This document shows, piece after piece, positions 8,376 through 16,250 of a DNA stretch of 42,204 nucleotides; position 1 is the stretch's first letter, and every line of letters starts with the position of its first letter. Position numbers and translations under genes: made by a program. This DNA comes from an uncultured Pelagibacteraceae bacterium (GTDB taxonomy: Bacteria > Pseudomonadota > Alphaproteobacteria > Pelagibacterales > Pelagibacteraceae), in the NCBI GenBank assembly GCA_902600245.1, contig CACKIQ010000005.1, positions 1 to 42,204 of the forward strand. Reading direction: 5' to 3'. Under the pieces are notes generated by a model that saw only the letters and a program-made list of their open reading frames with translations, ran no database searches and had not been told where the DNA came from.

Positions 8376-9704
8376 TTAGCTGACAGCTTTTAAATTTCCC
8401 TTCGAAGATTTATTTAATGCTTGGTCTAAATCCTCAATAATATCATCAATATGTTCAATGCCGATACAAAGTCTTACATAACTTTGAGTAACACCTGATG
8501 CAGCTAATTCTTTCTCATTTAATTGACTATGTGTTGTGCTTGCCGGGTGAATTGCTAAACTTCTAGCATCACCAATATTAGCAACATGATAGAACATCTT
8601 TAAAGACTCAATAAATTTTTTACCAGCCTCAATTCCACCTTTAAGTTCAATACCAATCATTGGTCCTTTTCCACCTTTTAGATATTTTTTTGCTCTATCA
8701 GCAATAGGTCTGTCGTGTTCAGTAGAGTATATAACTTTTGTTACTTCTTTATGTTTTTTTAGGAAATCAACTACGTACTCAGCATTAGCACAATGTTGTC
8801 TCATTCTTAAAGCGACTGTTTCAAGTCCTTGAATTATTGCAAAAGCATTATCTGGAGCCAGAGCTGATCCTAAGTCTCTTAACAAACAGACCCTTGCTCT
8901 AACTGCAAATGGTACATTTGCACCAGTTAGTTCTGGCACAGCTTTTCCCCAGATAACATTGTTATAACTCGCATCTGGCTCATTAAATAGTGGTTGTCTT
9001 TTTGGGTCAGCTGTCCAATCAAAATTACCACTATCAACTATACTTCCTGCAACTGCTGTACCATGTCCACCTATATATTTTGTAAGTGAGTGAATTACTA
9101 CTGCAGCTCCATGTTCAATCGGTCTACATATTACAGGTGCAGCTGTGTTATCCATTATTAGCGGGATGTTATATTTTCTTCCAATGTCAGAAACTTCTTT
9201 TATTGGAAATACCCTTAAGTATGGATTAGGTAAGGTTTCACCATAAAAAGCTCTAGTTTTATTATCTATTAACTTTTCAAAATTTTCAGGATTACTTGGA
9301 TCTGCATATCTTATCTCTATGCCAAGTTTGCTAAGTGTATGTGTGAATAAAGATACTGTACCACCGTAAAGATCCGTTGAGCTTACTATATTATCACCGG
9401 CTTGGGCTACATTTAATACAGCAAACGTTGAAGCAGTTTGACCTGAGGATACAGTTACACATGATAGACCTCCTTCAAGAGCAGCAACTCTTTTTTCCAG
9501 AACATCATTTGTAGGGTTCATTATACGTGTATAGATGTTACCAAATTCTTTAAGAGCAAAAAGGTTAGCAGCATGTTCTGTGTTGTTAAATTGGTATGAT
9601 GTTGTTCTATAAATTGGAACAGCTACAGCATTCGTTGCTGGATCACTCCTATAGTCACCACCATGTATGGCAATAGTTTCAGGGTTATTTCTTTTTTTTG
9701 TCAT
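8376..9704 (-). CDS. metY: O-acetylhomoserine sulfhydrylase (homocysteine synthase)
   Basis: PLP enzyme that makes homocysteine from O-acetylhomoserine and sulfide in methionine synthesis. The 442-residue protein belongs to the Cys/Met metabolism PLP family: AIHGGDYRSDP at the N terminus, YTRIMNPTNDVLE, SSGQTAS, and IHSLTKYIGGHG with the PLP-binding Lys209. The length (longer than MetB/MetC) and HPASTTHSQL near the C terminus favour MetY. AGGAG lies 4 bases before the ATG and falls inside a SAM-V riboswitch, with a SAM-II element upstream. High SAM should therefore repress it. Confidence 0.95.
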   Translation of the reverse strand: MTKKRNNPETIAIHGGDYRSDPATNAVAVPIYRTTSYQFNNTEHAANLFALKEFGNIYTRIMNPTNDVLEKRVAALEGGLSCVTVSSGQTASTFAVLNVAQAGDNIVSSTDLYGGTVSLFTHTLSKLGIEIRYADPSNPENFEKLIDNKTRAFYGETLPNPYLRVFPIKEVSDIGRKYNIPLIMDNTAAPVICRPIEHGAAVVIHSLTKYIGGHGTAVAGSIVDSGNFDWTADPKRQPLFNEPDASYNNVIWGKAVPELTGANVPFAVRARVCLLRDLGSALAPDNAFAIIQGLETVALRMRQHCANAEYVVDFLKKHKEVTKVIYSTEHDRPIADRAKKYLKGGKGPMIGIELKGGIEAGKKFIESLKMFYHVANIGDARSLAIHPASTTHSQLNEKELAASGVTQSYVRLCIGIEHIDDIIEDLDQALNKSSKGNLKAVS

Positions 9705-9708
9705 TTTA

Positions 9709-9766
9709 CTCCTTTTTTAGTGCTTCAACATTATGTTAGGCGCACAATACAGTTCAAATACCTACC
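9709..9766 (-). promoter_or_regulatory. SAM-V riboswitch, including the metY ribosome binding site
   Basis: Read on the minus strand, TAGG and CCTA close a stem around the conserved GTATTTGAACTGTATTGTGC loop. The 3' part, GCACTAAAAAAGGAG, can form a pseudoknot: its GCAC pairs with GTGC in the loop, and it contains the metY Shine-Dalgarno AGGAG (9709-9713). SAM binding would hide the ribosome site and stop translation. The core matches the SAM-V pattern I recall from Pelagibacter; no covariance search was run. Confidence 0.85.
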
Positions 9767-9789
9767 GATTATAATAATTTAATGAAGTT

Positions 9790-9836
9790 TCCCTTTTAGC
9801 AGTTATAAGCCCGCAATAGGATCAAATCGGCTCTTA
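9790..9836 (-). promoter_or_regulatory. SAM-II riboswitch upstream of the SAM-V element
   Basis: On the minus strand GAGCC (9833-9829) pairs with GGCTT around a loop containing GATTTGATCCTATTGCG, and a downstream TGCTAAAAGGGA carries the pseudoknot strand. This follows the SAM-II layout (a GATTTAACCGTATTGC-like loop and a GCTAAAAAGGG tail). It precedes the SAM-V element by about 23 bases. I see no clear intrinsic terminator between them, so the mode of control by this first element is open. Confidence 0.85.
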
Positions 9837-9837
9837 A

Positions 9838-9865
9838 TAATTAGCAGAATAGTACTATTTTGCAA
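9838..9865 (-). promoter_or_regulatory. possible metY promoter
   Basis: On the minus strand TTGCAA (9865-9860), 16 bases, then TAATTA (9843-9838). It would start the transcript close to the 5' edge of the SAM-II element. Only a partial match to consensus. Confidence 0.3.
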
Positions 9866-9878
9866 GGTAAATATAAAA

Positions 9879-9906
9879 TTGACTTTGAATTATTTAATAG
9901 TATTAA
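9879..9906 (+). promoter_or_regulatory. possible rplM-rpsI promoter
   Basis: TTGACT (9879-9884), 16 bases, TATTAA (9901-9906). Transcription would start about 4 bases before the rplM ATG at 9917, giving an almost leaderless mRNA. Confidence 0.4.
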
Positions 9907-9916
9907 TCCTCGCACA

Positions 9917-10375
9917 ATGACTAAATTTGTAAAAAAAGATCAGGTAACATCATCATGGTATGAAATTGACGCTAAAAATGCTGTTGTTGGTAGATTGGCA
10001 ACAATTGTGTCCAATATCATAAGAGGAAAGAATAAAACTACATATACACCTCATATGGATGATGGTGATTTTGTTGTAGTTAAAAATATTGAACAAGCAA
10101 AATTTACTGGAAAAAAATTTCAAGATAAAAAATATTACAGACATACTGGCCATCCAGGTGGAATTAAAGTTACAACGCCAGAAAAACTTCATGAAAAAAA
10201 ACCTGCAGAAACTTTAAAAATGGCTGTTAAAAGAATGTTACCAGGTGGGGTACTGGGCAGAAAACAATTAACAAAATTAAAAATATATGCAGGTAATGAG
10301 CATCCACATTCTGCACAAAATCCCACTGTAATAGAGTTAGATAAATTAAATAGTAAAAATATAGCTAGAAACTAA
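9917..10375 (+). CDS. rplM: 50S ribosomal protein L13
   Basis: Large-subunit ribosomal protein. The 152-residue product has the L13 landmarks: WYEIDAKNAVVGRLAT at the N terminus, YTPHMDDGDFVVV, KYYRHTGHPGGIK and MAVKRMLPGGVLGRKQ, and YAGNEHPHSAQNP at the C terminus. I chose the ATG at 9917 rather than a TTG 57 bases upstream because the L13 family starts close to this point and a promoter-like sequence covers the extra part. rpsI follows after one base, the standard rplM-rpsI operon. metY and its riboswitch leader are divergent. Confidence 0.96.
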   Translation: MTKFVKKDQVTSSWYEIDAKNAVVGRLATIVSNIIRGKNKTTYTPHMDDGDFVVVKNIEQAKFTGKKFQDKKYYRHTGHPGGIKVTTPEKLHEKKPAETLKMAVKRMLPGGVLGRKQLTKLKIYAGNEHPHSAQNPTVIELDKLNSKNIARN

Positions 10376-10376
10376 G

Positions 10377-10814
10377 ATGGAAAATACTCAATCAACATCA
10401 AAATCTCCAAAATTAAAATTAGATTTTAAAGATAGTAAATACGCTACTGGTAGAAGAAAAACATCAATTGCTAAAGTTTGGTTAAAAAAAGGTTCTGGTA
10501 AAATTTATGTAAATGGTAAATTATTTAGTGATTATTTTGCTGACGAAACTCATAAAATGCAAATTACAAGACCTTTTGAGATTATTAATCAGGCCACCGA
10601 TTACGATGTGAGATGCAGTGTAAAAGGAGGAGGACCCACAGGCCAAGCAGGGGCTATGGTTCACGGTATTTCAAAAGCTTTAGTGTTATTTGACGAAAAT
10701 CTAAAAGCGACCTTAAAAACAGAGAAACTTACTACCAGAGACTCAAGAGCAGTTGAAAGAAAAAAACCTGGTAGAAGAAAAGCTAGAAGAAGCTTCCAAT
10801 TCTCTAAAAGATAA
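10377..10814 (+). CDS. rpsI: 30S ribosomal protein S9
   Basis: Small-subunit ribosomal protein whose C-terminal tail reaches the P-site tRNA. The 145 residues include a charged N-terminal extension of about 20, then YATGRRKTSIAKVWLKKGSG, VKGGGPTGQAGAMVHGISKAL in parts, and the basic tail ending FQFSKR (the SKR terminus is the tRNA-contacting end). Begins one base after the rplM stop. argC follows after 33 bases that carry a promoter-like extended -10 element. Confidence 0.97.
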   Translation: MENTQSTSKSPKLKLDFKDSKYATGRRKTSIAKVWLKKGSGKIYVNGKLFSDYFADETHKMQITRPFEIINQATDYDVRCSVKGGGPTGQAGAMVHGISKALVLFDENLKATLKTEKLTTRDSRAVERKKPGRRKARRSFQFSKR

Positions 10815-10833
10815 TTTTTTTTTAATTTTTAAC

Positions 10834-10842
10834 TGTTATAAT
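10834..10842 (+). promoter_or_regulatory. extended -10 promoter element for argC
   Basis: TGTTATAAT (10834-10842) is a perfect extended -10 (TGN plus TATAAT). It ends 5 bases before the argC ATG, so the start site would fall at or next to the A of the start codon: a predicted leaderless transcript. There is no good -35 box, which extended -10 promoters can do without. Confidence 0.5.
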
Positions 10843-10847
10843 AAAAA

Positions 10848-11870
10848 ATGCCTAAGCTTAACGCATTAGTTGCTGGATCAACTGGATATATTGGTGTTCA
10901 ATTAATTAAATTATTAGTTAAACACAAATATATAAATATTAAATACCTTTGTGGAAATTCTTCTGTGGGTAAACATGTTAAATTTTATGATAAATCTTTA
11001 TCTAAATATAAATTACCAAAAATTTTAAAATTTAATAAAAAATTATTAAAAGATGTTAATGTTATTTTTACAGCACTTCCAAATGGAGAAGCACAGGATA
11101 TATCTAAATATTTAAGTAAAAATCACACTCTAATTGATCTTGCTGCAGATTTTAGACTAGAAAAAGCTTCTGATTATTTAAAGTGGTATAAACAAAAACA
11201 TCGTGCAACTAATTTAATAAAGAAAAGTATCTATTTGCTTCCTGAAATAAATCGAAAAGAAATTAAAAAGTATAATATAATTTCATGCCCAGGATGTTAT
11301 CCAACATCAATATTGCTACCTCTATTTCCTTTATTTAAGAAAAATTTAATTAAATTAAATAATATTATAATTGATTCAAAATCTGGATATTCAGGCGCTG
11401 GTAGAGGAGTTCACAAAAAATTTAAAGATAAAAATTTATATGAATCTTTAAGTGCATATGGGGTCGGTTTTCATCGTCATAATTCTGAAATAGACCAAAT
11501 GTTAAGAAAATGCACTAAGAAAAAATTTCAATTTAGTTTTACTCCTCACTTATCACCAATGTTCAGAGGTATTCTAAGTACTATATATGTTGATTTAGAA
11601 AATAATATTTCACAAACAAAAGTATTAAAAACTTTAATTAGTTTTTATAAAAACGAAAGTTTTGTAAAAATATTAAAGTCTGGCACATTGTTAAGCACAA
11701 ATGACGTAATAAATACTAACAATTGTCATATTTCAGTGTGCAAATCTAAATATAGCAGTAAAATAATCATTTTATCTGCTATTGATAATTTGATTAAGGG
11801 TGGAGCAGGTCAAGCTGTACAAAATCTGAATAATAAATTTAATTTTTCTGAAACGACTGGATTAAAATGA
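10848..11870 (+). CDS. argC: N-acetyl-gamma-glutamyl-phosphate reductase
   Basis: NADPH-dependent third step of arginine synthesis. The 340-residue protein opens with the NADP-binding AGSTGYIGVQL, and has FTALPNGEAQDI, LIDLAADFRLE, the active site SCPGCYPTS (catalytic Cys150), SKSGYSGAGRG and the GVGFHRHNSEI segment. The start is set by the family N terminus. It overlaps the next lipoprotein gene by 4 bp (ATGA). The rpsI-argC adjacency occurs elsewhere in alphaproteobacteria, but here a separate promoter is suggested. Confidence 0.95.
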   Translation: MPKLNALVAGSTGYIGVQLIKLLVKHKYINIKYLCGNSSVGKHVKFYDKSLSKYKLPKILKFNKKLLKDVNVIFTALPNGEAQDISKYLSKNHTLIDLAADFRLEKASDYLKWYKQKHRATNLIKKSIYLLPEINRKEIKKYNIISCPGCYPTSILLPLFPLFKKNLIKLNNIIIDSKSGYSGAGRGVHKKFKDKNLYESLSAYGVGFHRHNSEIDQMLRKCTKKKFQFSFTPHLSPMFRGILSTIYVDLENNISQTKVLKTLISFYKNESFVKILKSGTLLSTNDVINTNNCHISVCKSKYSSKIIILSAIDNLIKGGAGQAVQNLNNKFNFSETTGLK

Positions 11871-12085
11871 GAAAATTTATAATAATTTTATATACTTTAA
11901 TGTTAACAAATTGTTCATTAAACAAAGATTCTCAATATTGGACAGAAAATTCTATTGAAAGTAAAACTAATCAAAAAAAATTAAATGCAATATTAAAAAA
12001 GTCAGACGATATAACATCAATGACATTAGAGGAATTTGAGATTTATATAGATGACTATACAAAAAAAGTAAATATCCAGATATAA
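11867..12085 (+). CDS. small putative lipoprotein of unknown function
   Basis: A 72-residue protein with a short hydrophobic signal ending in MLTNC (Cys16), a likely lipidation site, then a charged region (KTNQKKLNAILKKSDDITS and a MTLEEFEIYIDDYTKK tail). I recognise no family. It overlaps argC by 4 bp and ends 4 bases before hom, so it is probably translated as part of that operon. Support for a real gene: the tight fit between neighbours and the clear lipoprotein signal. The role, including which membrane it reaches, is unknown. Confidence 0.7.
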   Translation: MRKFIIILYTLMLTNCSLNKDSQYWTENSIESKTNQKKLNAILKKSDDITSMTLEEFEIYIDDYTKKVNIQI

Positions 12086-12089
12086 GCAA

Positions 12090-13382
12090 ATGAGTAAAAT
12101 AATTAATATTGCAGTAGTAGGACTTGGTCAAGTTGGTAATTATTTACTAAATGAACTAAATACAAAAAAGAAAGATATAGAGCTTAAAACAGGTAAGAAA
12201 ATTAATGTGGTGGCTGTTTCCGCTAGAAATATTAATAAAAAAAGAAAATTCAAAGTTAATAAAAAAATATTTTACAAAAATCCTTTAGAAATTTTTAAGA
12301 AAAATAATATTGATATATTATTTGAAGCTATAGGTTTATCAGATGGAATTTCTAAAAAAGTTGTAGAAACTGCTTTAAAAAACAAAATTCATGTTATTAC
12401 ACCTAATAAAGCTTTAATCTCAAAATATGGTAATGAGTTAGCAAAACTTGCAGAAAAAAATAAAGTTAATTTAGAATTTGAAGCATCAGTAGCTGGTGGT
12501 ATCCCAATATTAAGATCAATTAAAGAAGGATTAGCAACAAACAAAATATCAAAAATTTATGGAATTTTGAACGGTACTTCAAATTACATTTTATCTGAAA
12601 TGGAAAATTCAAATGAAAATTTTGCAGATGTTTTAACAAAAGCACAGATGCTTGGTTATGCCGAACCTGGTAATCCAAAATTAGACCTAAATGGTTTTGA
12701 TGCATTTGCCAAAGTAAGAATTTTGTCTGCATTAGCCTTTAATAGTAAAATTTCTAAACATAAATGTTTAATGGAAGGAATAGAAAAAATTGAATTAAAA
12801 GATATTAAAATTGCTAATCAATTAGATTTAAGAATAAAGCTACTGGGAATTTCTGAGTTAAAGAATAATCATCTTTTTGAAACCGTTCATCCATGTTTAG
12901 TTAGTAAAAAATCTTATATTGGTAATGTAAACGGTGTGATGAATGCAGTTATTCTTCAAGGTAAACCAGTTGGAGAAAGTGTTTTACAAGGGGAGGGAGC
13001 TGGACCAGGTCCTACTTCTTCATCATTGCTTTCTGATTTATTATCAATTTTGCGAGGAAATATAAAAAAACCTTTTGGTGTTAGTGTTTCTAAGCTCAAA
13101 TCTTTAAAACCATATAATTACAATAATTATGTTAATTCATTATATTTGAGGTTCGAAGTAAAAGATAAGCCTGGTGTATTATCTAAAATAACTAACCGTT
13201 TAGCTAAATATAAAATTTCAGTTAAAAGGCTAATACAGACACCTGATAAAAAAAATAATAAAGCAACAATTGTTATTATTACTCATAAAACAACTGATAA
13301 TAATATTCATAACTGCTTATCTATTTTCAAGAAAAATAAAAATATTCTAAAAACACCAACATTAATTAGATTGCTTGGTTAA
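12090..13382 (+). CDS. hom: homoserine dehydrogenase
   Basis: Reduces aspartate semialdehyde to homoserine, the branch point to threonine and methionine. The 430-residue protein has an NAD(P)-binding VVGLGQVGNYLL at the N terminus, HVITPNKALIS, the EASVAGGIPILRSIKEGL catalytic-domain motif in parts, GILNGTSNYIL, EPGNPKLDLNGFDAFAKV, and a C-terminal ACT domain (LRFEVKDKPGVLSKIT, about residues 350-425). The ACT domain suggests threonine feedback. The last base of its TAA is the first of the next gene's ATG. Homoserine also feeds the metY route encoded nearby. Confidence 0.95.
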   Translation: MSKIINIAVVGLGQVGNYLLNELNTKKKDIELKTGKKINVVAVSARNINKKRKFKVNKKIFYKNPLEIFKKNNIDILFEAIGLSDGISKKVVETALKNKIHVITPNKALISKYGNELAKLAEKNKVNLEFEASVAGGIPILRSIKEGLATNKISKIYGILNGTSNYILSEMENSNENFADVLTKAQMLGYAEPGNPKLDLNGFDAFAKVRILSALAFNSKISKHKCLMEGIEKIELKDIKIANQLDLRIKLLGISELKNNHLFETVHPCLVSKKSYIGNVNGVMNAVILQGKPVGESVLQGEGAGPGPTSSSLLSDLLSILRGNIKKPFGVSVSKLKSLKPYNYNNYVNSLYLRFEVKDKPGVLSKITNRLAKYKISVKRLIQTPDKKNNKATIVIITHKTTDNNIHNCLSIFKKNKNILKTPTLIRLLG

Positions 13383-14281
13383 TGGAAATTTATTTAAAAC
13401 TTTTTGAAGTTTTATTTCCAGTATTCTTAATAGTAGGACTTGGATATCATTTAGGTAAAAAAAATCCAGATTTTGATACATCATTTATAACTACATACGC
13501 TGGTAATTTTGGTACGCCAGCATTAGTAATTTTTGCAATTACGGCAGGTGGTGTTACTTTTGAAGTATTTAAAGAGTATTTTGGTTACTCAATAATTCTA
13601 TTAAGTCTGTTTAGCGTTGTTGGATTAATTTTTCTTATACTAATGAAAAAAGATTATATTCGAGAATTACCTACATTTATTTTACCAAATACAGGCAATA
13701 TGGGTATTCCAATATGCTTATTTGCTTATGGCGAATTAGGAATGGGGATAGCTGCAGCAATTTCATCTCTAATTGTTTTACTGCATTTTACACTAAACAT
13801 ATTCTTAGCAAAACGTTCTTTTGATTTTAAAATTATATTAAAGAGTCCATCTTTTTATGCAATTTTAATAACAGTTATTTTTTTATATTTTGAAATACCG
13901 TTTCCTCAATTTGTATTAAATACTGTAATGCTTTTAGCCTACGGTATGATTGTTATGATATTAATGTCTCTTGGAGTAGCTCTTACTCAAATGAAAGTAT
14001 TTTCTCTCAAAGATGCATTAATAACATCTTTTGGAAGAGTAATACTTGGACCAATTATTGGATTTGCTGTTATAAAATTTTTTAATTTATCTGGAATACC
14101 AGCAGGTGTATTGTTAATACAATCGTGTATGCCAAGTGCAATTTTATGTTATTTGGTTGCCCACATGTACTCTCCTAAAGAAATTGTGGATAATATTTCT
14201 AGCACGATTGTAGTATCTACAGTCATGTCATTATTTACTATCCCAATTACATTATTCTTTGCTTTAAAATACTTCTATTAA
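13382..14281 (+). CDS. AEC-family (auxin efflux carrier-like) transporter
   Basis: Integral membrane protein of 299 residues with about ten hydrophobic segments in two five-helix halves. Family traits: VFLIVGLGYHLGKK near the N terminus, FILPNTGNMGIPICLF in the first half (the NTGN.G.P kink) and LIQSCMPSAILCYLVA in the second. Bacterial members are secondary carriers, some for dicarboxylates such as malate; the substrate here cannot be read from sequence. The gene starts on the last base of the hom stop (TAATG), so coupling to hom is likely and an amino acid-related substrate is conceivable. Confidence 0.85.
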   Translation: MEIYLKLFEVLFPVFLIVGLGYHLGKKNPDFDTSFITTYAGNFGTPALVIFAITAGGVTFEVFKEYFGYSIILLSLFSVVGLIFLILMKKDYIRELPTFILPNTGNMGIPICLFAYGELGMGIAAAISSLIVLLHFTLNIFLAKRSFDFKIILKSPSFYAILITVIFLYFEIPFPQFVLNTVMLLAYGMIVMILMSLGVALTQMKVFSLKDALITSFGRVILGPIIGFAVIKFFNLSGIPAGVLLIQSCMPSAILCYLVAHMYSPKEIVDNISSTIVVSTVMSLFTIPITLFFALKYFY

Positions 14282-14297
14282 GAGATATCCTTCTTTC

Positions 14298-15149
14298 ATG
14301 AAGGCTATAATTTTAAATGCTACTGCCTGGATGATTGTTCCAGTCATGGATGCATTTGCCAAGTATTTAAGTTCTTCAATGGACGTTCTTCAAATTACAT
14401 GGGCCAGGTATTTTTTTACTGTGGTTTTTACATTGTCTCTAATGTTGATTTTTTACAGACACACACTTGTATGGACAAAAAAACCAGCTTTACAATTAAT
14501 TAGAGGACTGATTTTTGTTTTTTCTACTTATTTATTTTTTTACGCAATATCTGAAATTTCACTTCCTAAAGCCTTAACCTTAGCTTTTGTTGCTCCAATC
14601 TGTGTTACAGCTTTATCTCCATTTTTTTTAAATGAGAAAGTAGGGTTGAAGAGGTGGACCGCTGTATCACTAGGTTTTATAGGAACTTTAATTGTAATTA
14701 GACCTGGTTTTATAGAACTTAATTTAGCTACTATGGCTGCTTTAGGTAATGGAATTTGCTATGGATTTTATCTTATTATTACTAGAAAGCTCAGCACCTC
14801 TGATAATCCTCTTTTAACTCTTTTACTATCTGGTTTGATAGGAACTATAATAATTAGCCTATTTATGCCCTCAGTTTGGGTTTATCCTTCATCAAATCAG
14901 TGGATTTTGATGGCTTTAATCGGCCTTATAGCCTCTGTAGCGCATCTTTTCCTCATACTATCTCTCAAATACGCTGATGCCTCTAAATTAGCTCCTTTGG
15001 GCTATACAGAGATTATTACAAATATACTGATTAGTTACTATTTCTTTCATGAGCTGCCTGATAATTGGACTTATTTGGGTTTGTTTATTATTGTTCTAAG
15101 TGGTTTATATATTTCTAGAAGAGAATATTTGCTTTCTCGTTCTGACTAA
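14298..15149 (+). CDS. DMT-superfamily exporter (EamA domains)
   Basis: Membrane protein of 283 residues with ten predicted helices and two EamA repeats. The first carries FAKYLSSSMDVLQITWARYFF and ISLPKALTLAFVAPICV; the second has MAALGNGICYGFYLIITRKLS and LKYADASKLAPLGYTEIITN. Such proteins usually export metabolites or amino acids; substrate unknown. It begins 16 bases after the AEC transporter gene, so the two may be cotranscribed with hom. It ends the well-packed region; a 535-base gap follows. Confidence 0.88.
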   Translation: MKAIILNATAWMIVPVMDAFAKYLSSSMDVLQITWARYFFTVVFTLSLMLIFYRHTLVWTKKPALQLIRGLIFVFSTYLFFYAISEISLPKALTLAFVAPICVTALSPFFLNEKVGLKRWTAVSLGFIGTLIVIRPGFIELNLATMAALGNGICYGFYLIITRKLSTSDNPLLTLLLSGLIGTIIISLFMPSVWVYPSSNQWILMALIGLIASVAHLFLILSLKYADASKLAPLGYTEIITNILISYYFFHELPDNWTYLGLFIIVLSGLYISRREYLLSRSD

Positions 15150-15684
15150 TAGTAAATAAATAGTTACTAATATATAATAAAATACTTTAATATATAGATT
15201 TAAACTGTTGTAATTATTATATAAATTTATTAAAATATTAAACATAAATTAAAAAAAATCATTGAGTTAATACAAGAAAATTAAAAAATATAGATACTCT
15301 TTTAAATAAACTAAGGCAAAAATGGCAAGTTTGAAAGAGAAAATAAAGCACTATGCTTAAAAGTGTTTAATACCAATGTTTTTTTAAGATAATTATTAAC
15401 AAAATTTAAAATTCTTATTAAAGCAAGTGGGTAGGGAAACAAAAAATCATAAAAAATTTTCTAAAATTCGACGCTAAAATAAGCCTTGTTATCATTATAA
15501 AGTAGAGCAATGCAGTTATAGAATATGTGTTTTAAACGGCCGTAGAGGTGCTTTATTTTGTTATATCTCGACATATAGTACAACTGAAGGGTGCATAACA
15601 CTGTTCATGCTAAAATACACTTAAATATTGAAAAAACATTGATTTTACTTGTGTTTTTGACCATAAAATAGTCCAAAAAAGCCA
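15150..15684 (+). other. 535-base stretch with no recognised gene
   Basis: Much longer than any other gap here. I find no convincing reading frame on either strand; the only SD-preceded one is a 12-codon frame at 15322-15360 (MASLKEKIKHYA). A weak hairpin (15345-15352 with 15362-15368) lies at its end. The right half is less AT-rich and contains a GTGGGTAGGGAAAC stretch (15427-15440) and an 8-base palindrome ACGGCCGT (15536-15543). Possibilities are a decayed gene, an unknown RNA or a recombination scar; none is demonstrated. Confidence 0.5.
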
Positions 15685-15954
15685 CTAAATATCAACTTTT
15701 TCAGATCTCAATAAACGCAACTTTATCTTAATTCCACCTCTTCCAGAGTATCCGCCAAGGCCTCCATCAGACCGAATTACTCTATGACATGGTATTTTGG
15801 GGGCATATGGGTTTTTTCCACATGCATTAGCTACAGCACGGGCTGATTTTGGGCTTTTTATAGCAATTGCAACCTGTTTATAGGTTTTAACAGTGCCTTT
15901 TGGTATAGTTTTAAGGTATTTCCAGACTTTTAATTGAAATTTAGTGCCTTTCAT
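15685..15954 (-). CDS. short methylated-DNA--protein-cysteine methyltransferase domain protein
   Basis: DNA repair protein that would accept the alkyl group from O6-alkylguanine onto its own Cys. The 89-residue product is only the C-terminal, DNA-binding and active-site domain: FQLKVWKYLKTIPKGTVKTY, the recognition-helix region KSARAVANACGKNP, then PCHRVI (acceptor Cys56) and GGLGGYSGRGG. Ogt/Ada-C proteins are usually 150-180 residues. The intact PCHR separates it from alkyltransferase-like proteins, where the Cys is replaced. The ATG at 15954 overlaps the upstream TGA by one base; a TTG lies one codon earlier. Confidence 0.88.
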   Translation of the reverse strand: MKGTKFQLKVWKYLKTIPKGTVKTYKQVAIAIKSPKSARAVANACGKNPYAPKIPCHRVIRSDGGLGGYSGRGGIKIKLRLLRSEKVDI

Positions 15955-16142
15955 CAATAATAATTTAGAATAATAAAGCAGACTATAAAAAAAACTGTTA
16001 AAATGGAAAGATAAATGGTTTCCAGAGTTTTTCCAGATTTTTTATAATTAATAAAGCTTAATATTGCAAAACCAACAGATGTTATTAAGAAATATATAGG
16101 TTCAATTACTCCGTCTATACCCATTTTCAAATTATATTTCAT
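15954..16142 (-). CDS. small two-helix membrane protein, unknown
   Basis: A 62-residue product with two hydrophobic stretches (about residues 16-33 and 43-61) separated by the polar NYKKSGKTLE loop. No family recognised. Its TGA shares a base with the ATG of the alkyltransferase gene, suggesting coupled translation, the main reason to think it is real. A second Met at residue 7 is an alternative start. No Shine-Dalgarno stands out. Confidence 0.55.
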   Translation of the reverse strand: MKYNLKMGIDGVIEPIYFLITSVGFAILSFINYKKSGKTLETIYLSILTVFFIVCFIILNYY

Positions 16143-16197
16143 CTTTATTGTCCTCGCAATATCACTAATTGACCATCAAATTAATAAATTATTTTAT

Positions 16198-16226
16198 TTG
16201 ACATAATAAAACACTTAATATATTAC
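16198..16226 (+). promoter_or_regulatory. promoter of the tyrosine recombinase gene
   Basis: A perfect -35 TTGACA (16198-16203), 17 bases, then TATTAC (16221-16226). This is the best sigma-70-like promoter I see in the window. Confidence 0.6.
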
Positions 16227-16227
16227 T

Positions 16228-16250
16228 AATGATAATTTATTGTTATCAAT
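16228..16250 (+). promoter_or_regulatory. inverted repeat between the recombinase promoter and start codon
   Basis: AATGATAA and TTATCAAT flank a 7-base spacer, with 7 of 8 positions symmetric. The repeat covers the expected transcription start, and ACTAAT flanks it directly on both sides. It looks like a repressor operator, but no regulator gene is adjacent. Confidence 0.4.

Noticed and set aside
15322..15360. A 12-codon reading frame MASLKEKIKHYA preceded by AAGG
   Set aside because: Too short to support as a gene or leader peptide without conservation data; kept only as a note in the gap entry.
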